This document shows positions 60,427-64,000 of a DNA stretch of 64,000 nt, piece by piece. A program made the position numbers and the translations under genes. Each line of letters opens with the position of its first letter. Within the stretch, counting starts at the first letter, position 1. The notes under the pieces are model-generated. The model was not told the origin of the DNA. It searched no databases and saw only the letters and a program-made list of their open reading frames with translations. Source of the DNA: Frondihabitans australicus. GTDB taxonomy: Bacteria; Actinomycetota; Actinomycetes; Actinomycetales; Microbacteriaceae. The stretch spans positions 2,418,001 through 2,482,000 of the forward strand of contig NZ_RBKS01000001.1 in the NCBI RefSeq assembly GCF_003634555.1, read 5' to 3'.

Positions 60427-61101
60427 TCAGCGGCCGCGGAACGTCTGCAGGGGCGCGACCTCGCGCCAGCCGAGCGCGGTGTAGAGCGGACGCCCGTCGA
60501 TCGACGCCATGAGCAGCCCCGTGGTAGCGCCGCCGTCCACCGCGGCCGCGGTTAGAGCCGCCATCACGCGCGACGCCAGACCCCGACGCCGAAAGCGCGA
60601 GTCCGTCGAGATCCGGTCGAACACCGCGTCGCCGCCCACGACGGCGAGCTGGCCGCGCGCAGCCTCCTCGCCGTCGATCGTGATCGTCGCGTGCGTGACG
60701 CCGTCGATCGCCTCCAGGTCGACGCCGGCCACCGGGTCGGCCGAGCCCGGGGCCGAACCCGAGACCGAGGGCGCAGGATCGGGAAGCCCGAACGTCATCA
60801 TGCACTCGGCATGCGTCACGGGCTCGAGGCCGGGCGGGAGGGCCGGCTGAGGAGAGCCCAGCACGGTGACCCACACATCCTGCGCGCCGGAGGCCCGGTC
60901 GGCGAGGGCGTCGATCTCAGCCTGTGACGGGAGGGCGATGAAGTATTCGGCGGCCCGTGTCGCCGCGCGGACGTCGACGAGCCAGGCGCGGCCGACTCGC
61001 CTGCGGGTTGCACCCCGCGAGACGGCCCACGCCGCTACCCACCGGTCGAGGAGCGCCGCGAGGTCGTCGCCTGCCGGCGCAGGGTCGGTGTCGAGAGTCA
61101 C
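60427..61101 (-). CDS. GNAT family N-acetyltransferase
   Basis: A 224-residue protein. The C-terminal half is a GNAT domain: FDRISTDSRFRRRGLASRVM gives motif A (R-x2-G-x-A) for acetyl-CoA, and GLLMASIDGRPLYTALGWREVA the C-terminal strand. The first 90 residues are a helical extension of unknown role. ATG 61101 begins MTLDTDPAPAGDD. Acceptor unknown. Confidence 0.83.
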   Translation of the reverse strand: MTLDTDPAPAGDDLAALLDRWVAAWAVSRGATRRRVGRAWLVDVRAATRAAEYFIALPSQAEIDALADRASGAQDVWVTVLGSPQPALPPGLEPVTHAECMMTFGLPDPAPSVSGSAPGSADPVAGVDLEAIDGVTHATITIDGEEAARGQLAVVGGDAVFDRISTDSRFRRRGLASRVMAALTAAAVDGGATTGLLMASIDGRPLYTALGWREVAPLQTFRGR

Positions 61102-61119
61102 CCCTCGACCCTAGGCGCA

Positions 61120-61390
61120 CATGTTCGGGAGGATGCGAGTCCTCCCGAGGCGGCCTCGCCCACGGGTGCCGCGGGCGGGCACGCGCCAACATCCTCCCGG
61201 CGAGTCGACATCGCGGCCGATCTCCTCCCGAACATGCACCGCGGCGGTCCTGCACTCCGCTGGTTCGCCGTTCGGGAGGACATCGCGGTCGCGCATCCTC
61301 CCGAACGCGCGCCGCCGGCCCGGATTTCCTCCGAGAGATGCGCGCAGCTCCGGAAATCCTCCCGAGCGGCGGCGAAATCCTCCCGAGCGG
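61120..61390. repeat. array of TCCTCCCGA words in direct and inverted order
   Basis: This 478-bp gap (61102-61578) holds no convincing gene but is dense in repeats. CATGTTCGGGAGGA (61120-61133) pairs with 61223-61236. CGTTCGGGAGGA (61269-61280) pairs with 61296-61307. GAAATCCTCCCGAGCGG occurs twice, at 61353-61369 and 61374-61390. Single further copies are at about 61140, 61190 and 61322. The rest, to 61578, looks like promoter/leader for the TasA-like gene. Confidence 0.7.
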
Positions 61391-61578
61391 ACAACCGCGG
61401 CCGAGCGCCCGGCGCACACACCACCCCTCTTGTGGGGCCTTCTGCCGACTTGTCGGCGACCGAACCGGGGCGTACTGTTCGTCGTGAAACGGCCCCGCCA
61501 CCGCGCTTAACCACCGCACCGGCGAGACGTGTAGACGGTCGTCCGACCGTGGATCAGCCCCGACCTGGGAGTACCGCA

Positions 61579-62178
61579 ATGCCTTTCGTGACCCCTTTCC
61601 GCGCGAAGATCGCCGCCTGGATCGCCATCCCCGCCGCCCTCGTGGCCTCGGGCATCGTGGTCGGAACGGCCTCGTACTCGGCCTTCTCGGCGACCACGTC
61701 GAACCCGACGAGCAACTGGTCGGCGGGTAACGTCAACCTCACCGACGACGACAACAACGTCGCGCTCTTCACCGCGACCGGCCTCAAGCCCGGCTCGACC
61801 GGCACGAACTGCATCGCGGTGACCTCGACCGGCTCGCTGCCGTCGACCGTCAAGCTGTACGGCGCGAACTACGCGACGACGAACGCGCTGGCGAGCAACA
61901 TCAACCTCACGGTGACGCAGGGCACCGGCGGCGGCTTCGGCACGTGCACCGGCTTCACGGCCCTCGGCACCGGGTCGAGCGTCTACAGCGGCACGCTCGC
62001 CGCGTTCGGCACCGGTGACACGAACTTCGCCACCGGCGTCGGCAGCTGGGCGCCGACCGGCACGGCGTCCGAGACCCGCGTGTTCCAGTTCACCTGGACC
62101 GTCCCCACCGCCGCCCCGAGCACGATCATGGGCGGCACCGCCGCGATCGGCTTCACCTGGGAGGCCGACAACAGCTGA
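61579..62178 (+). CDS. TasA/camelysin-like SipW-dependent secreted protein
   Basis: A 199-residue exported protein: an N-terminal hydrophobic signal with IPAALVASGIVVGTASYSAF, then SATTSNPTSNWSAG and a beta-sandwich-like body with two cysteines (TNCIAV, GTCTGF), ending WTVPTAAPSTIMGGTAAIGFTWEA. The pattern matches M73/TasA proteins that are cut by SipW-type peptidases and form extracellular fibres or matrix. GGGAG precedes the ATG. One base overlaps the peptidase gene (TGATG). Confidence 0.82.
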   Translation: MPFVTPFRAKIAAWIAIPAALVASGIVVGTASYSAFSATTSNPTSNWSAGNVNLTDDDNNVALFTATGLKPGSTGTNCIAVTSTGSLPSTVKLYGANYATTNALASNINLTVTQGTGGGFGTCTGFTALGTGSSVYSGTLAAFGTGDTNFATGVGSWAPTGTASETRVFQFTWTVPTAAPSTIMGGTAAIGFTWEADNS

Positions 62179-63416
62179 TGTCCGCGTCGACCGCGGGCCG
62201 ATCGGGCGCGGCGGCACAGACGACGCGGGTCGCCGACGCGGAGAGGCTCCGCGAGATCGTCGACCCGCACCATCGGCACTCGTCGGGGCCCGACCCGAGG
62301 GCGCAGGATGCACGTGACTGGCTCCGCCTGATCGTCGCCTCCGTCGCGCGCGGCCTCATCGCGACAGTCCTCGGGCTGGCGTTCTGGGCGGCGGCCCCGG
62401 CCGTGCTCGGCTGGCATCCAACGACCGTGATGACCGGCTCGATGGAGCCCCGGATCCACCCGGGCGACGTGGTCGTCTCGGTGCCGGTTCCGCCGGCGAA
62501 GATCCAGCTCGGCAAGGTGATCCTGTTCCGCGACCCCGCGCATCCGGGCGAGCTGCGCCTGCACCGCTACTACCGCGTCGGCCCGGGCGGCTCACTCGTC
62601 ACGAAGGGCGACGCGAACCCCACCGCCGACGCGACGCCGGTGGCGCGGAGCGCGGTCGAGGGCGTGGCCCTGCTGCGGGTGCCGTGGATCGGTCTGCCGA
62701 TCCTGTGGCTGCACGAGGGGAAGTGGCTGTACCTCGCCATCACGGCGGCGGTGCTCACGCTGCTGCTCGGCTTCACCGGCATCGACAGCGATCTGCGGCA
62801 CGGGCGCGGCGACCCCGCGCGGGTCCGCCGCCTCGAGACCGAGCGTGGGCGGAAGGCCGTCGCGAAGGCCGAGGCGTCGCGCTCCGCGTACATCGAGGCC
62901 GAGCGGAAGGCGATCACGCGGCGCACGATCCGCCTCCGCGCGCGGCGGGTGAAGCGGCTGCGGGTCGCGGGAGGGGCACTCGCGCTGATCCTGCTCGCCG
63001 GTGCCGCCACGTCGATGGCGCCGACGCCCGCCGCCCTCGCCGCCTCGTGGGTCGGCACGACGAGCAATCCGACCTCGAACCTCACGGCGGCCACGGCGGT
63101 CGCGCCGACGGGTCTCACCTGCACGAACAATGCCGACGGCTCGACGGTGACGATCGGATGGTCGTACGCGGGGTCGGTGACCCCGGCCACCTTCAGCGTG
63201 ATCAACAACGGGACGGTGTACGCGACCGCCCCCGGCACGTCCACGTCGACGACGCTCAGCGTGACGTCGCTGCTCGGCCTCGGCCTCGCGACCTACCCGG
63301 TGTCGGTGCGGACCGACCTCGTCGCGGGAAACACGGCCTGGACGGCGATGTCGACGACCACCGTGGGCGTCAAGGTGACCGCCCTGCTCGGGATCACCTC
63401 GGTGCGCTGCGCCTGA
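62178..63416 (+). CDS. SipW-type signal peptidase fused to a secreted beta-rich domain
   Basis: A 412-residue protein. The first membrane helix (about 52-76) is followed by the serine box TGSMEP (Ser88), then LHRYYRV (His129) and TKGDANPTAD (Asp145), as in ER-type/SipW S26B peptidases that use Ser-His. A second helix lies at about 183-200, then a long Arg/Lys/Glu helix (205-262). A third hydrophobic signal-like segment (263-287, ending PAALAAS) leads to TTSNPTSN (294-301), the same eight residues as in the TasA-like neighbour, and a fibronectin-III-like domain. So a protease and a likely substrate are joined in one chain. Confidence 0.82.
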   Translation: MSASTAGRSGAAAQTTRVADAERLREIVDPHHRHSSGPDPRAQDARDWLRLIVASVARGLIATVLGLAFWAAAPAVLGWHPTTVMTGSMEPRIHPGDVVVSVPVPPAKIQLGKVILFRDPAHPGELRLHRYYRVGPGGSLVTKGDANPTADATPVARSAVEGVALLRVPWIGLPILWLHEGKWLYLAITAAVLTLLLGFTGIDSDLRHGRGDPARVRRLETERGRKAVAKAEASRSAYIEAERKAITRRTIRLRARRVKRLRVAGGALALILLAGAATSMAPTPAALAASWVGTTSNPTSNLTAATAVAPTGLTCTNNADGSTVTIGWSYAGSVTPATFSVINNGTVYATAPGTSTSTTLSVTSLLGLGLATYPVSVRTDLVAGNTAWTAMSTTTVGVKVTALLGITSVRCA

Positions 63417-63963
63417 TCCCGTCGAGCGCGGCGCGCAGGATCGGCCGGACGTAGTCGCGGTCGCCCGAGATCACGGCCACGGCGTGCACCAGGTCCACCA
63501 CCTGGTCGATGGTGAGTTCCGGCCTGACCTCGCCGGACTCGCGGGCGGCGTCGAGCAGCGGTCTCGCCGCCTCGATGACCCGCGAGCGCGCGTCGCCGAA
63601 CACGGGGTCGGCGCTGTCGGTGTGCTTGAGCAGCTCGCGGCCCACCAGGCGCTTGCTCGCGATGAAGGCGGCGAACTGACTGAGCCAGGCGTCGAGCCGA
63701 TCGGCCGGAGTCGCACCGTCGACCGCGCCGGCCCAGGCGCAGATGGCGTCGACCTCGTCGGCGTAGAGAGCCTCGAGTAGCTCTCGGCGGCCCGGGTAGT
63801 TGCGATACAGCGTCGCCATGCCGACGCCGGCCCGTCGCGCGACCTCGGCCATCGACACGTCGGCATCAGGATCAGCGAAGGCCTCGCGGGCGGCGTCGAG
63901 GATCCGCGCTCGGTTCTGCTCGGCGTCGGCGCGGCGGCCGGTCGAGGGGGTGGCGGGAGTCAT
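63394..63963 (-). CDS. TetR family transcriptional regulator
   Basis: A 189-residue repressor: N-terminal helix-turn-helix RARILDAAREAFADPDADVS then MAEVARRAGVGMATLYRNYPGRREL, and a TetR C-terminal helical domain with ELLKHTDSADPVF. ATG 63963. Its end overlaps the peptidase gene by 23 bp tail to tail. A probable operator lies directly upstream at 63973, before the window edge. Confidence 0.92.
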   Translation of the reverse strand: MTPATPSTGRRADAEQNRARILDAAREAFADPDADVSMAEVARRAGVGMATLYRNYPGRRELLEALYADEVDAICAWAGAVDGATPADRLDAWLSQFAAFIASKRLVGRELLKHTDSADPVFGDARSRVIEAARPLLDAARESGEVRPELTIDQVVDLVHAVAVISGDRDYVRPILRAALDGIRRSAPR

Positions 63964-63972
63964 CTCATCCTT

Positions 63973-63992
63973 AAGTGGACAGGCTATCCGTT
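63973..63992. promoter_or_regulatory. probable TetR operator upstream of the TetR gene
   Basis: AAGTGGACAGGCTATCCGTT is an imperfect dyad (AGTGGA/TCCGTT) ten bases before the TetR start. Self-control or control of a divergent gene beyond the window is likely. Confidence 0.5.
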
Positions 63993-64000
63993 CAGGCGTA

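Noticed and set aside
61120-61390. CRISPR array
   Set aside because: Repeat words are short (9-17 bp), in both orientations and irregularly spaced, with no constant-length spacers and no cas genes.

Overview
The window is GC-rich throughout (about 70 %) with strong G/C third-position bias, GTG starts, probable leaderless starts, Actinobacteria-type families (DUF2510, DUF2000, EfeUOB, LAXTG-type sorting signal, DtxR-like iron box) and no rRNA, tRNA, IS or CRISPR. It looks like the chromosome of a high-GC actinobacterium; the gene mix (many ABC/MFS sugar importers, polyol and apionate catabolism) suggests a plant- or soil-associated member of the Microbacteriaceae, which is inference, not proof.

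Layout. 1-6.7 kb: ordinary metabolic genes (partial Gfo/Idh oxidoreductase, amidohydrolase, AsnC/DUF2000 divergent pair, MFS/LysR divergent pair, ManA-like isomerase). 6.8-21.5 kb: a self-contained regulon that I read as D-apionate (branched acid sugar) catabolism. A leftward operon runs MFS, DhaK-DhaL kinase, RpiB-like isomerase, TIM-like isomerase, xylose-isomerase-like TIM barrel (OiaD-like) and an HPCHP-motif oxidoisomerase (ApnO-like). Next come a FadR-type GntR regulator, a four-gene ribose-type ABC importer, an SMP-30 lactonase and a divergent ApnL-like lactonase. Four dyads built on GGTTGACC mark the promoters and two sit on a TTGACA -35. Predicted flow: apionolactone -> apionate -> 3-oxo-isoapionate -> L-erythrulose + CO2 -> L-erythrulose-1-P -> D-erythrulose-4-P -> D-erythrose-4-P.

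21.6-27 kb: an unknown protein, HxlR/VOC pair, phosphoribosyltransferase, secreted PAP2-type acid phosphatase and an MFS exporter. 27.2-37.3 kb: a second sugar/polyol regulon under a LacI repressor: LacD/YihT-type aldolase, L-xylulose-reductase-like SDR, uridine-kinase-like sugar kinase, mannitol-dehydrogenase-family enzyme, second P-loop kinase, HAD phosphatase and a three-gene ABC importer. A 14-bp operator TGTCATCGATGACA and close variants occurs at its promoters, again over TTGACA -35 boxes.

37.3-47.2 kb: a probable organosulfur scavenging block: peptide-type ABC importer operon ending in a PatB/MalY-like C-S lyase, a divergent NtaA/DszA-type flavin monooxygenase and CysK, with an Abi_2/HEPN-like gene inserted. 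47.2-51.7 kb: unknown protein, an AbiEi/DUF559-like gene flanked by related GC-rich repeats, MFS exporter, zinc alcohol dehydrogenase, small membrane protein. 51.8-56 kb: efeUOB iron uptake behind a DtxR-like box, with an unusually long EfeU. 56-64 kb: two small AT-richer genes, a wall-anchored surface protein with five DUF5979-type repeats, DUF2510 protein, GNAT enzyme, a repeat-dense intergenic stretch, a TasA/camelysin-like protein with a SipW-type signal peptidase fused to its own substrate-like tail, and a TetR regulator.

Across all of this the nonamer G(A/C)TCCTGCG occurs about 39 times, far above expectation, which is a chromosome-scale signal not explained by any gene.
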